A stretch of 17,576 bases of DNA from Vicinamibacteria bacterium (GCA_025938035.1 JAICQE010000086.1:1-17576), one strand, 5' to 3'. Positions 9,501-15,779 are shown, numbered from the stretch's first letter. The notes: generated from the letters alone by a model not told the origin. Translations and numbers: made by a program.

Positions 9501-10434
9501 TGCGAATCCGAGCCTCGGCGGGGCGCTCGACTACAACCTGGCGAACGCTTCCGGGGCGGTCATCGGGTTCGAGGCGCGAACGCCGGTCCTTGGATTCAAC
9601 GTTCCGGAAGCCGTGATCCTCGGCAACAGCGGACGCTCCCGCTACAACTCGATCCAGTTCGGGCTGACGAAACGGATGTCCGACGGAATCCAATTCAACG
9701 TCGCCTACACCTACTCGCGCGCGAAGGACACGAGCTCGTCGGATCCGGGCAGCACGGCGGGCGGCGGCAAGCCGGATGTGCCGAACGCCGGTTTCGTGGT
9801 CCAGGGTGACAACCGAAACATTGACGCCAACTTCGCGTTGGCCGATTACGACCGGCCGCACCGCTTCAGCGGCAGCTGGGTCTGGCAGGTGCCGGGAGAC
9901 GGCGTGATTGGCGGGTTCAGCGTATCGGGCTTCGTGCAGCTCCAGTCGGGGCTGCCGTACTCGATCTTCTCAGCCGAGCCTGAGCTCGGTAACGCGTCGC
10001 AGTACAACGACCTGGTGCGCGGGTCGGGCGGGCTCTATCGCCTCGGCTTCGGGCGCCCGAGCCTCTGCGGAAGCCTGGACGAGTTGCGCCAGCACGGCGA
10101 CGATCCGACCGAGGCGGCGTTCAACAAGTCGGTGCTCTGCTCGCCGACGAGCCTGGCGGGCGGCTATCCGAACAACTTCGGATTCGGCAACCTCGGACGG
10201 AATGTCCTTCGCGGGTTCTGGCAGCGGCGCGTTGACCTGAGCATCGCCAAGAGGTTCGGGTTGGGTGCGTCGCGAAACTTCGAAGTGCGATGGGACGTAT
10301 TCAATCTCTTCAACACGGTGAACTACGCGCTGCCGAACAACGTCATCGGCGGCTCGACGACTGATTTCGGAAAGATCACGGACTCGGTCGGCGGGCCTCG
10401 CGTGATGCAGTTCGGCGCCCGACTCCGCTTCTAA
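6580..10434 (+). CDS. Oar-like TonB-dependent outer-membrane receptor
   Basis: 1284-residue outer-membrane receptor for energised uptake of a large or scarce substrate. The signal peptide is 1-39 (cleavage after VAAA, before QVSPTG). A carboxypeptidase-regulatory-like beta-sandwich follows (about 44-125: LNGVVTDASGGVLPGVTV ... GTYEVSFELDGFKK), then a plug domain (about 130-270, SVNGTRTTSTSLFFNGID and VTRSGTNSFRG), then a beta-barrel to the C-terminal MQFGARLRF, whose terminal Phe is the usual barrel-assembly signal. Barrel hallmarks include FFFTGYQR, DEWRLSQSFTVSAGLRYE, YNSIQFGLTKR and FNLFNTVNY. The architecture is typical of the large acidobacterial receptor family related to Oar and SusC; no SusD partner is adjacent. 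Ribosome site and ATG are clear. The upstream Pho-like boxes suggest the substrate is a phosphorus source; this is inference only. Confidence 0.93.
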   Translation: MRIVSSRPVLSWTQRAVRRVFTIVLAAACGILGARVAAAQVSPTGTLNGVVTDASGGVLPGVTVLAVNVATGVTQQTVTSESGDWRLAALPTGTYEVSFELDGFKKLVRSGVNVEAAVTRSVPVRLDIGGLTETIRVTADAALLNVTTPATARRLSGEELEVIPTSTGSFTHLLSSEAGVSSDLPPVLINGTGNISPSVNGTRTTSTSLFFNGIDATNLTTNEGALSDNIAPAADTLEEVTLQTSMYDASTGRSGGGNFQLVTRSGTNSFRGTGHYSGQHERFNSNDFFYEKDGIDKPKARRNEGGFTVGGPLRHNKLFFFTGYQRTDAETGFVPTASSISAMPQALQLIQGVRTKENILAAFAQLNPGILSSIPKAQCASPTDTACISDVALNLLNLRNPVTGDFVIAAPRAGGTVIGKDINAGNSVGGNPFVRQRNVVPAEFQQDQFTLKLDATLTNDNRLSGTGFFSKFPGYDPFPDPSSLVSPFTLKRADRNATVAISDTHVLSSNVVNEARGGIFFLRNSRSLDDPFLELTNAGVGVANPATFFDNSIATQRLGHYIGRPGGTMERFSFGGPNDSFNKRQQRTYTIGNTLSWTTSRHAIRLGGEFRRNEFDTNLPEEQATEFEKFDNFTQLLRGLATEADTQFGITDKQFRFNDFNAFIADEWRLSQSFTVSAGLRYEFFGLPEEVNGRIGNVDFEALTNPENPVTAFIVPSNVQNTGYAAIDAAIAASRKVDNKHTLKGQDWNNVAPRVGFAWTPGGAGKLVFRGGYGIFYDRPSAAFINTVFSNYPFLREQEVTFPGSAVPLNGAWSQQDPTFPFNQYLPNQVVRTGGASGTYQIRDGTNVTRGADGTINPTNPATGQPFRGNIAETFEFRAVDRNLRTPYIQQYNFGVQRELASNLMVEVRYVGSKGTDLLESRAFNQGYDLNDPSTPDHIFERFNQAYVAAGSPNGALNAGATARQRGVGRAFGFANPSLGGALDYNLANASGAVIGFEARTPVLGFNVPEAVILGNSGRSRYNSIQFGLTKRMSDGIQFNVAYTYSRAKDTSSSDPGSTAGGGKPDVPNAGFVVQGDNRNIDANFALADYDRPHRFSGSWVWQVPGDGVIGGFSVSGFVQLQSGLPYSIFSAEPELGNASQYNDLVRGSGGLYRLGFGRPSLCGSLDELRQHGDDPTEAAFNKSVLCSPTSLAGGYPNNFGFGNLGRNVLRGFWQRRVDLSIAKRFGLGASRNFEVRWDVFNLFNTVNYALPNNVIGGSTTDFGKITDSVGGPRVMQFGARLRF

Positions 10435-10442
10435 TCTCGACG

Positions 10443-10470
10443 CCCGTGCGGACGGCAACGTCCGCACGGG
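10443..10470. terminator. Bidirectional hairpin terminator between receptor and zincin
   Basis: CCCGTGCGGACG (10443-10454), tetraloop GCAA, CGTCCGCACGGG (10459-10470): a perfect 12-bp GC-rich stem with a GNRA-type loop, placed in the 37-base gap between two convergent genes. There is no long T-run on either side. It is the strongest hairpin in the window and should stop or stabilise both transcripts. Confidence 0.8.
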
Positions 10471-10471
10471 T

Positions 10472-11209
10472 TCATCGAGCAAGCCACGTGTCGGACGTGT
10501 AGGAAAATCCGTCGCTCGTCGGTGCCGTCCCTGCCGGCGTTGTGCTCAGACGCCGCCGGAGCCACGTGCTGGCATCAGGATCCAGTCTGAACGTTTCCCC
10601 GCCGAGCCCCGCGAACTCCCGTGCATCGACTGACGCCCGCATCAGGCCACGCTCGGCATGAGTGCCGGTGGCGAGCAGAAAATGTCCGATCTCGTGCGCC
10701 ACGGCGCGTCCCAGCACGAGGCCGAGCCGGTGATCGCGCAGCGTGCGCGCGTCGCCAGTGCTGGATCGCGCTGCTTCGTCGACAACGCGCTCCGCACCGG
10801 AAATCCAGGCGAACGCCACCGCGCGCGGCATTGCCTCCGGGATCAGTTCAGCGACAGGCCACCCGCGATGAAGCGGCGTGTCGGAGTCCGGCCGGGAAAT
10901 CACCAGAACGCGCAGCGGCGCGTCCGGATGCTCGACCGTGTGCCCGGGACGCGTCCACTCGATGTTCACCTGCTCGTGCCGCCAGATGCGTTCGGCCTCG
11001 GAGATGAGCGTCTGCCGCGTCATCGATGTCAGGTTGGACGACAGTGTCAGAAGAATATGCAGTGGAACGGAAGCGCTCGACGGGCTCGCTGCCGGGCTTC
11101 CGCTCCCGACGGTAATGACGGCTGCGGCGGCCGTAGCCCACGCCGCAGCCGTTCGCAGCGAGTCTGACAAGGCTCGCTCCACGAGTCCGCGACCTGACCG
11201 TCCGTGCAT
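10472..11209 (-). CDS. Secreted HEIGH-motif zinc metalloprotease-like protein
   Basis: 245 residues. The N-terminus has a basic region, a hydrophobic core TAAAWATAAAAVITVG (about 20-35) and an Ala/Ser-rich stretch suited to signal peptidase cleavage near 41-47, so it is probably exported. The zinc signature is HEIGHFLLATGTH (H172, E173, H176, with H184 as likely third ligand), followed by GLMRA (188-192), where M190 could form a metzincin-like Met-turn. The third His is at +12 from the first, longer than the classic HExxHxxGxxH spacing but as I recall from small acidobacterial proteins of this type. The ATG at 11209 is used; no ribosome site is evident and a REP-like palindrome lies in codons about 11-17, so a downstream start is possible. 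Pho-like boxes precede it. The substrate is unknown. Confidence 0.75.
   Translation of the reverse strand: MHGRSGRGLVERALSDSLRTAAAWATAAAAVITVGSGSPAASPSSASVPLHILLTLSSNLTSMTRQTLISEAERIWRHEQVNIEWTRPGHTVEHPDAPLRVLVISRPDSDTPLHRGWPVAELIPEAMPRAVAFAWISGAERVVDEAARSSTGDARTLRDHRLGLVLGRAVAHEIGHFLLATGTHAERGLMRASVDAREFAGLGGETFRLDPDASTWLRRRLSTTPAGTAPTSDGFSYTSDTWLAR
11157..11183 (+). repeat. REP-like dispersed palindrome, copy 2
   Basis: AGCGAGTC (11157-11164), loop TGACAA, GGCTCGCT (11171-11178) form an 8-bp stem with one G-T wobble, followed by CCACG. It shares 24 of 26 positions with the copy at 6411-6436. It lies inside the start of the zincin reading frame, so the element appears to have contributed part of the N-terminal region before the signal-peptide core. 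Confidence 0.55.
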
Positions 11210-11223
11210 GAACGGTCATTGTC

Positions 11224-11277
11224 GCGCTACATCATCAGTATGTCGAGTGTGTGACGTGCGTGTAACGTCTATGTAAC
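11224..11277 (-). promoter_or_regulatory. Pho-box-like promoter of the zincin gene
   Basis: Read on the minus strand, GTTACAT, GTTACAC and GTCACAC are separated by exactly 4 bp (plus-strand half-sites GTAAC 11273-11277, GTAAC 11262-11266, GTGAC 11251-11255). These are the most uniform 7-bp boxes in the window. The hexamer TAGCGC sits at the position (11224-11229) occupied by TACNGT in the other promoters; it keeps the TA but is a weak -10. The predicted transcription start is only about 8 bases before the ATG at 11209. Confidence 0.65.
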
Positions 11278-11292
11278 CAGTCGGATAGAGCG

Positions 11293-11937
11293 TTACCGCC
11301 TCCGGCCGCGGGACGAACTGGTCTTGCGCGACGAGCCGGTACGGCCCCGCGACGACGACCGTTCGTTCGCCATCGCCATCGACGCGCTGCGCCGCGCGCG
11401 CGGCCGTTCCTCGTCCTCTTCCATTTCGTCCTCGTCCTCGCCGCCGCTCATGAGCGCTTCGCGATTCACCTCGGACGTGGCGATGGTGTTCAGCTTCTCG
11501 TCGGCCGCCTTCTCCTCGTCGAGCGTGGTGCCGAGCAGCTCTTTCGCCCGCTCGTGGCCCATCAGTTCGGCGAAGTAGGCAAGCGTGCCGTACGATGCAA
11601 TTTCATAGTGTTCGACTTTCTGACAGCCGGCGATCAATGCGGCGTCGAGAATTGGCCCTTCCTCGAGCTCTTCCATCATGGTGTTGCCTTCCTCGAGGAT
11701 GCCGACGATCCCGTCGCACTTCTTGCCGCGCGGCGTCTCGCCGATCGACTTGAAGACCTGTTCGAGCCGGGTCGCCTGCTTTTCCGTCTGGCGAAGATGC
11801 TCGGTGAGCGCCGACCGGAGTTCGTCCGACTGCGCGTGTTTGGCGATCTTCGGCAGCGCCTTGATGATTCGCTTCTCTCCGTCGTACATGTCGCGGAGTT
11901 CTTCAACGAACAGCTCGTGCAGCGTCTGTGCGGCCAT
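11293..11937 (-). CDS. DUF892 (YciE/YciF-type) ferritin-like protein with charged disordered tail
   Basis: 214 residues. Residues 1 to about 162 match the DUF892 family: TLHELFVEELRDMYDGEKRI at the N-terminus, helices with E/H residues of the ferritin-like four-helix bundle, and the QKVEHYEIASYGTLAYFAE segment (about 106-124). The family is stress-associated; YciE/YciF in enterobacteria respond to osmotic and general stress, and biochemical function is unsettled. The tail (about 164-214) is unusual: an acidic run GGEDEDEMEEDEE, then a Ser/Arg/Lys-rich segment ending SSSRGRRR, likely disordered and able to bind nucleic acid or acidic surfaces. A good ribosome site AAGGAG (11944-11949) lies 6 bases before the ATG. 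No Pho-like boxes precede it. Confidence 0.9.
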   Translation of the reverse strand: MAAQTLHELFVEELRDMYDGEKRIIKALPKIAKHAQSDELRSALTEHLRQTEKQATRLEQVFKSIGETPRGKKCDGIVGILEEGNTMMEELEEGPILDAALIAGCQKVEHYEIASYGTLAYFAELMGHERAKELLGTTLDEEKAADEKLNTIATSEVNREALMSGGEDEDEMEEDEERPRARRSASMAMANERSSSRGRTGSSRKTSSSRGRRR

Positions 11938-12150
11938 CTGTGTCTCCTTAACGGGCTAACGGCTCTGTCGCGCGATATGACTCGTCACGCATCACGTCGC
12001 AACGCGCGTGCCGCCGCCGAGTTAAGTACGCCGTTTTGAGAGTGCGACCGTTACATGGCGGTGAGGCTGCCTCAACGCGGCCGTCATCGGCGGCGCGTAT
12101 CGTCGCGCTATGGACAGCATCCCCCAGGATTTGCCGATGCTCGAACGGGG

Positions 12151-12378
12151 ATGGATCACACGCTGCGTCGCATCCAGGACGAGTTCCGCGAGATGCCGGG
12201 ACTTCGCTTGACGTGCCGCCAGGCACAGCGGCTGTGGAACCTCGATCAGCTCGTGTGCGAGTCGCTGCTCGCTGCCCTCGTCGATGTGCGGTTTCTCGTC
12301 GAATGCGACGGCGTCTTCCTGCAGAGGACCGACGCCGTTGCCGGCGCGATGCTGCGCAGCGCCGAGCGCTTCAGCTAG
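12151..12378 (+). CDS. Small winged-helix-like protein
   Basis: 75 residues from the ATG at 12151. The core LRRIQDEFREMPGLRLTCRQAQRLWNLD followed by CESLLAALVDVRFL resembles a widespread short family, common in high-GC soil bacteria, that starts close to an EMPGL motif and looks like a helix-turn-helix with a short beta wing (RFLVECDGVFLQR). The frame is open from an ATG at 12055, but those extra 32 residues are Arg-rich and do not resemble the family, so the internal ATG is preferred; CGGGG directly abuts it. No enzymatic residues are seen. A role as a small DNA-binding or regulatory protein is a guess. Confidence 0.7.
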   Translation: MDHTLRRIQDEFREMPGLRLTCRQAQRLWNLDQLVCESLLAALVDVRFLVECDGVFLQRTDAVAGAMLRSAERFS

Positions 12379-12403
12379 CCCAGGCGTCGAATAGGCGCGG
12401 CGA

Positions 12404-12425
12404 TATAATCGCCTCTTTCAGGAGG
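12404..12425 (+). promoter_or_regulatory. -10 element and ribosome site of the DUF1326 gene
   Basis: A perfect -10 hexamer TATAAT lies at 12404-12409 and a CAGGAGG ribosome site at 12419-12425, 5 bases before the ATG at 12431. No convincing -35 is found 16-18 bases upstream. The predicted leader is only about 15 bases, just enough for the ribosome site. Confidence 0.6.
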
Positions 12426-12430
12426 CGCTC

Positions 12431-13066
12431 ATGGCCGCGACCACCCAGTGGTACATGAAAGGGAAGGGCTACGAATTCTGCAACTGCGCGTTCGGGTGCG
12501 GATGCAATTTCGCCGGCGTTCCGAACTCGAAGGACGGGAGCTGCCGCGCGCTGGTCGGGTGCCACATCCTCGAAGGCAAAGCCGGCGACGTCGATTTGGC
12601 CGGTGTCAGGTGCGCTGCCGTTGTCCACTGGCCGAAAGCGATCCACGAGGGGAACGGGAAGGCCGCATTCGTGGTCGACCCTGCCACCACTGACAAGCAG
12701 ATCGAAATGCTGGCGCAGATCTTCACCGGCAAGCTGGGCGGGATGCCCTGGGAACTGCTCGGCCCAACGTTCGAAGTCGTCGGCCTCGAGAAAGCAAGAA
12801 TCGCCATCACCGGCGAAGGCCGCCGCAGCACGTTCACGATGGAGGGCATCGGCGAAGGCCGCGGCCAGGCGTTCATCAACCCGGTGACCGGTGAGGAGCA
12901 TCTCGCCAACCTCGACCTGCCCGATGGTTTCATCTGGAAGAAGGGCGAGTGCGGCCAGGGGACGTTCAAGGCGAAGGCCGGTGGCATGTCGCTCGAGTTC
13001 GACAAGACGAACTGGATTTACTACGAATTCGACTGGTCGAACATGGGCGCCGCCGCCGCGGCATGA
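12431..13066 (+). CDS. DUF1326 domain protein
   Basis: 211 residues matching the DUF1326 family, cytosolic proteins of unknown function. The diagnostic N-terminus is present: WYMKGKGYEFCNCAFGCGCN, with cysteines C17, C19, C23 and C25, then C38 and C44 (GCHILEGKAGDVDLAGV). The CxC...CxC cluster suggests metal or thiol chemistry, but no reaction is established to my knowledge. The body has the usual beta-rich segments (IFTGKLGGMPWELLGP, FTMEGIGEGRGQAFINPVTGEEH). Strong ribosome site and consensus -10 mark it as a separate, probably constitutive unit. It ends convergent with phoR, separated by a hairpin. Confidence 0.9.
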   Translation: MAATTQWYMKGKGYEFCNCAFGCGCNFAGVPNSKDGSCRALVGCHILEGKAGDVDLAGVRCAAVVHWPKAIHEGNGKAAFVVDPATTDKQIEMLAQIFTGKLGGMPWELLGPTFEVVGLEKARIAITGEGRRSTFTMEGIGEGRGQAFINPVTGEEHLANLDLPDGFIWKKGECGQGTFKAKAGGMSLEFDKTNWIYYEFDWSNMGAAAAA

Positions 13067-13081
13067 TGTCGTCGTCGTAGC

Positions 13082-13099
13082 GTCCGCCTTCAGGCGGAC
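13082..13099. terminator. Convergent hairpin between the DUF1326 gene and phoR
   Basis: GTCCGCC (13082-13088), loop TTCA, GGCGGAC (13093-13099): a perfect 7-bp stem between converging genes. The loop contains the phoR stop codon, so the last phoR codons are part of the hairpin. There is no T-tract. It may be a bidirectional terminator or a small REP-type palindrome. Confidence 0.6.
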
Positions 13100-14841
13100 C
13101 CGTCCGGAAGCGTCACCGTAAATACGGCCCCGCCCTCCGATCGATTGGCGGCGATCACCGTGCCGCCGTGGAGCTCAACAAGATGCTTCACGATCGCCAG
13201 GCCCAGCCCGGTGCCCGGACGCGAACGCGACTTATCGACCCGGTAAAACCGCTCGAAGACCCGTGCTAAATCGCCCGCCGGAAGTCCGGGGCCAGAGTCG
13301 ATCACCTCGATCAGACACGAGCCGTGGGCGCGCTGTGCCCGAAGGCGGATTTCGGTGTCATCCGGCGAGTAGTTCACGGCGTTCTCGGCGAGGTTGCGAA
13401 TCACGTCGTGCAGCTTGGCCGGATCCGCCGGCACGCGGCACTCGCCGGCGACATCCAGCACGACGCGCTGCCGTTTGGCTTCGATGGACGGGGCAAGGTC
13501 GGCAATCACCGCCTGGAAGATCTGGCGCACGTCGCACAACACGCGTTCCAACACTTCCTGCCGCGCATCGAGCCGCGCCAGCCTAAGCAGATCCGAGACC
13601 AGCCGCTCCATCCGGCTGGTCTGCCGCCAGATGATGTCGATAAAGCGTTCGGCGTTCTCCGTGTCGGCCGGATCGTCGCGCAGCGCTTCGAGGTAGCCGC
13701 GAATGGCGGTCAGCGGCGTCCGCAGCTCATGGGAGACGTTGGCGACGAAATCGCGGCGGATCTGGTCGGTGCGGCGCAAATCGGTCACGTCGTGCAGCAC
13801 CAGCACCGCGCCGCCGCCTCCGCCTGCGGCAACCGGAGCCGCACGGGCGACGAACATCCGGCCGGGGTCCCGTGCCAGCGAGACCTCGCGCGCCTCCACG
13901 TCCTCGCCGCCGAGCGCGGTGGTCAGCTGGGCCGAGATATCCGGATGGCGGATGACCTCGAGGTAATGCCGACCCAGGGCGGTTCCATCGACGCGCAGCA
14001 TCTGCTGCGCGGCGCGATTGGCGAGCTGCAGACGTCCATCGCCGCTGACGACCAGCACGCCTTCCACCATGCCCTTGAAAATGGCGTCGCTGCGCGCACG
14101 ATCGCGTGACAGCTCGTCCACGCGCCGCCCCAGCTCCTGAATCGAGGCATCGAGCACGCGCGCGACGGTGCCGAGCTCGTCGTTACCGTAGTCGATGCCC
14201 GACCGGGACGATTCACCTGCCGTGTAGCGATTGGCGACGGCGGCGATCTCGCGGACCCGGCGCCCGAGCGGCGCCGAGAGCGCCCAGGCGATGCCGAGAG
14301 CGATCGGTATGGTGACGGCCAGGGCGACGAGGGTCAGGTTTCGAATCGCCGCCAGCTGTGCGTCGATCTCTGTCAGCGGAAGTGCGAGTCGCACGTAGCG
14401 TACGACCGGATGGCGGGCCCGCGTCGCGACATAGAGCCTGTCGGTGCCGACGGTGTCGCTGAACCGCTGGAAGACGCCGAGCCCGGTGTCGCGCGCGCCG
14501 ACTATTTCCGGGCGCGATCCATGGTTGTCGAGCGTGCGAAGCTGCTCCGGCGTTTGCGACGAATCGCCGACGACCCGCCCGTCTTCGGCGACGAGCGTGA
14601 CCCGGCTGGCGCTGTTGCGGCCGAGGCGGTCGGCCTCATCGTCGAGCGCCGCCTCGTCGAGCGACGAGGCGGACGAAATCAGCTGCGCGATCAGGCGCGC
14701 TTCGTCCGTCAGCCGCTGGACGATGGCGGCGCGCTGCCGATCGCGGACCTGCCAGGACAGCAGCAGGGCAGCGACGATGAGCGAGACGCCGGCGGCGCCG
14801 AGGGCGGCAATGAAGACCTTCGTGCGGAAGCTTGTGCGCAC
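13090..14841 (-). CDS. phoR: PhoR-type membrane sensor histidine kinase
   Basis: Sensor kinase of 583 residues from the GTG at 14841. Order: TM1 about 8-30; an extracytoplasmic region about 31-165; TM2 about 168-190; HAMP about 190-242; PAS about 251-353 with [22 protein letters not shown]; HisKA with phospho-acceptor H371 in [19 protein letters not shown]; and HATPase with N-box [10 protein letters not shown] (N487), G1 DSGPGL, F-box [13 protein letters not shown] and G2 GTGLGL. This matches long PhoR proteins, which have a periplasmic domain unlike E. coli PhoR. The frame is also open to a TTG at 14880, overlapping phoB by 29 bases; the GTG 10 bases after the phoB stop is preferred. A poly-Gly stretch (GGGGG) lies in the PAS domain. 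Presumed partner: the upstream regulator, probably cotranscribed. Confidence 0.87.
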   Translation of the reverse strand: MRTSFRTKVFIAALGAAGVSLIVAALLLSWQVRDRQRAAIVQRLTDEARLIAQLISSASSLDEAALDDEADRLGRNSASRVTLVAEDGRVVGDSSQTPEQLRTLDNHGSRPEIVGARDTGLGVFQRFSDTVGTDRLYVATRARHPVVRYVRLALPLTEIDAQLAAIRNLTLVALAVTIPIALGIAWALSAPLGRRVREIAAVANRYTAGESSRSGIDYGNDELGTVARVLDASIQELGRRVDELSRDRARSDAIFKGMVEGVLVVSGDGRLQLANRAAQQMLRVDGTALGRHYLEVIRHPDISAQLTTALGGEDVEAREVSLARDPGRMFVARAAPVAAGGGGGAVLVLHDVTDLRRTDQIRRDFVANVSHELRTPLTAIRGYLEALRDDPADTENAERFIDIIWRQTSRMERLVSDLLRLARLDARQEVLERVLCDVRQIFQAVIADLAPSIEAKRQRVVLDVAGECRVPADPAKLHDVIRNLAENAVNYSPDDTEIRLRAQRAHGSCLIEVIDSGPGLPAGDLARVFERFYRVDKSRSRPGTGLGLAIVKHLVELHGGTVIAANRSEGGAVFTVTLPDGSA

Positions 14842-14851
14842 GTTCGCCCGG

Positions 14852-15547
14852 TCAGGACTCTGCCTCGCCGTCGTCTGCAACCAGTTTGTAGCCGAACTGC
14901 TTGACGGTGACGAGGCGATCGACGAGCACCGGCAGCTTTTCGCGCAGCCGGCGGACGTGGACGTCCACCGTACGCGTGCCGCCGGTGTAGCGGTAGCCCC
15001 ACACGTCGCCGAGCAGCAGATCCCGCGACAGAACGCGGCCGCGATGCTGCAGCAAGTAGCGCAGGAGCATGAATTCCTTGGCCGTCAGCTTCACCTCTTT
15101 GCCCTCGTCGGTGATCGTGTGCGTCGAGAGATCGACGTTGAGCGGGCCGAGGGTCAGAAGGGTCTCTTCCGGTTCGGAACGACGGGTACGGCGGACCAGC
15201 GCACGAATGCGGGCCATCAGCTCGTTCGGGCTGAACGGCTTGGAGATGTAGTCGTCGGCGCCGATCTCCAGGCCCATGATTCGGTCGGTTTCTTCGGCGC
15301 GGGCCGTGACCATGATGATTGGCAGCATTGCCGTGTTGCGATCGGCGCGGAGCACGCGGCAGACTTCGAGGCCGCTGATTCCCGGCAGCATGACATCGAG
15401 GATGGCGACATCCACCGGCTGTGTCCGCACATGAGCCAGGGCGTCGTCGCCGGAGGTGGCGACGTGCGGGTGCCAGCCGGCCTTCTGGATGTAGTGGGCG
15501 ATCAGGGTCGCGATATCGCGATCGTCTTCGGCAACGAGAATCTGCAC
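14852..15547 (-). CDS. phoB: PhoB-type response regulator, partner of PhoR
   Basis: 231 residues from the GTG at 15547 ([11 protein letters not shown]...). Receiver: E7/D8 acidic pocket, phospho-acceptor D51 (AILDVMLPG), T81 and K103 (SKPF). Winged-helix domain about 125-225 with [14 protein letters not shown], which keeps the residues of the E. coli PhoB recognition helix (RTVDVHIRRLR) better than the orphan regulator does. The frame is open to a GTG at 15610, but those 21 residues are Arg-rich and precede the beta-1 strand where family members start, so 15547 is preferred. It lies directly upstream of the kinase. Identification as PhoB rests on the kinase type and on the pst operon 12 kb away; another OmpR-family role cannot be excluded. 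Confidence 0.88.
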   Translation of the reverse strand: MQILVAEDDRDIATLIAHYIQKAGWHPHVATSGDDALAHVRTQPVDVAILDVMLPGISGLEVCRVLRADRNTAMLPIIMVTARAEETDRIMGLEIGADDYISKPFSPNELMARIRALVRRTRRSEPEETLLTLGPLNVDLSTHTITDEGKEVKLTAKEFMLLRYLLQHRGRVLSRDLLLGDVWGYRYTGGTRTVDVHVRRLREKLPVLVDRLVTVKQFGYKLVADDGEAES

Positions 15548-15587
15548 TCGAGGGCTGTGGTTCAGTCTACAGGGATCCTGCCGAGTC

Positions 15588-15617
15588 TTGCGCCTCGTGT
15601 AACGCGGCACTTACAAT
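15588..15617 (+). promoter_or_regulatory. Probable tRNA-Lys promoter
   Basis: TTGCGC (15588-15593) and TACAAT (15612-15617) are separated by 18 bases on the plus strand, giving a good sigma-70-type match. The predicted start near 15624 leaves about 55 bases of leader before the mature tRNA. It overlaps two GTAAC/CTTAC half-sites 11 bp apart facing phoB. Confidence 0.55.
15599..15614 (-). promoter_or_regulatory. Possible Pho-type half-sites upstream of phoB
   Basis: On the minus strand GTAAGTG and GTTACAC are separated by 4 bp (11-bp period), about 50 bases before the phoB GTG. Only two half-sites are present and no TACNGT lies at the expected position; a TAGACT hexamer is near but off by two bases. 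The same bases belong to the spacer and -10 of the divergent tRNA promoter, so the match may be fortuitous. Confidence 0.35.
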
Positions 15618-15678
15618 GGAGGTTCGTCTGTCCCGAGCGAGGGCCGTCAGACGCCCGAGTCGAGGGGCACCACCGAGT

Positions 15679-15754
15679 GGGCCGCTAGCTCAATTGGCAG
15701 AGCAGCAGACTCTTAATCTGCGGGTTGAAGGTTCGATTCCTTCGCGGCTCACCA
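15679..15754 (+). tRNA. tRNA-Lys (anticodon CTT)
   Basis: A full cloverleaf can be drawn over 76 bases. Acceptor GGGCCGC pairs with GCGGCTC (one G-T); D stem GCTC/GAGC with an AATTGGCA loop; anticodon stem GCAGA/TCTGC with loop CTCTTAA, giving anticodon CTT that reads AAG; 5-base variable loop GGGTT; T stem GAAGG/CCTTC with loop TTCGATT. The discriminator A and an encoded CCA follow (15751-15754). Confidence 0.96.
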
Positions 15755-15756
15755 GC

Positions 15757-15779
15757 CTCCGCTCTGGATCCTCGCGGAG
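15757..15779 (+). terminator. Weak hairpin after tRNA-Lys
   Basis: CTCCGC (15757-15762) and GCGGAG (15774-15779) form a 6-bp stem around an 11-base loop immediately downstream of the tRNA CCA end. There is no T-run, so it is a possible but weak terminator. Confidence 0.35.

Noticed and set aside
8488..9861. 457-residue minus-strand ORF
   Set aside because: Arg/Val-rich antisense shadow of the TonB receptor, typical of high-GC DNA.
12013..12054. GTTAA at about 12021 and GTTAC at about 12050 as another Pho-type set
   Set aside because: They are about 29 bases apart, not a multiple of 11, with no third half-site in phase.
12055..12150. N-terminal extension of the small winged-helix-like protein from ATG 12055
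   Set aside because: Arg-rich, without resemblance to the family, and the internal ATG puts the EMPGL motif at its usual distance from the start.
14842..14880. TTG start of phoR at 14880
   Set aside because: It would overlap phoB by 29 bases with a rare start and no ribosome site; GTG at 14841 leaves the first membrane helix intact. Not fully excluded.
14444..15688. 414-residue plus-strand ORF
   Set aside because: Antisense shadow of phoR and phoB; those genes have complete domain motifs, while this frame has no recognisable domain and biased composition.
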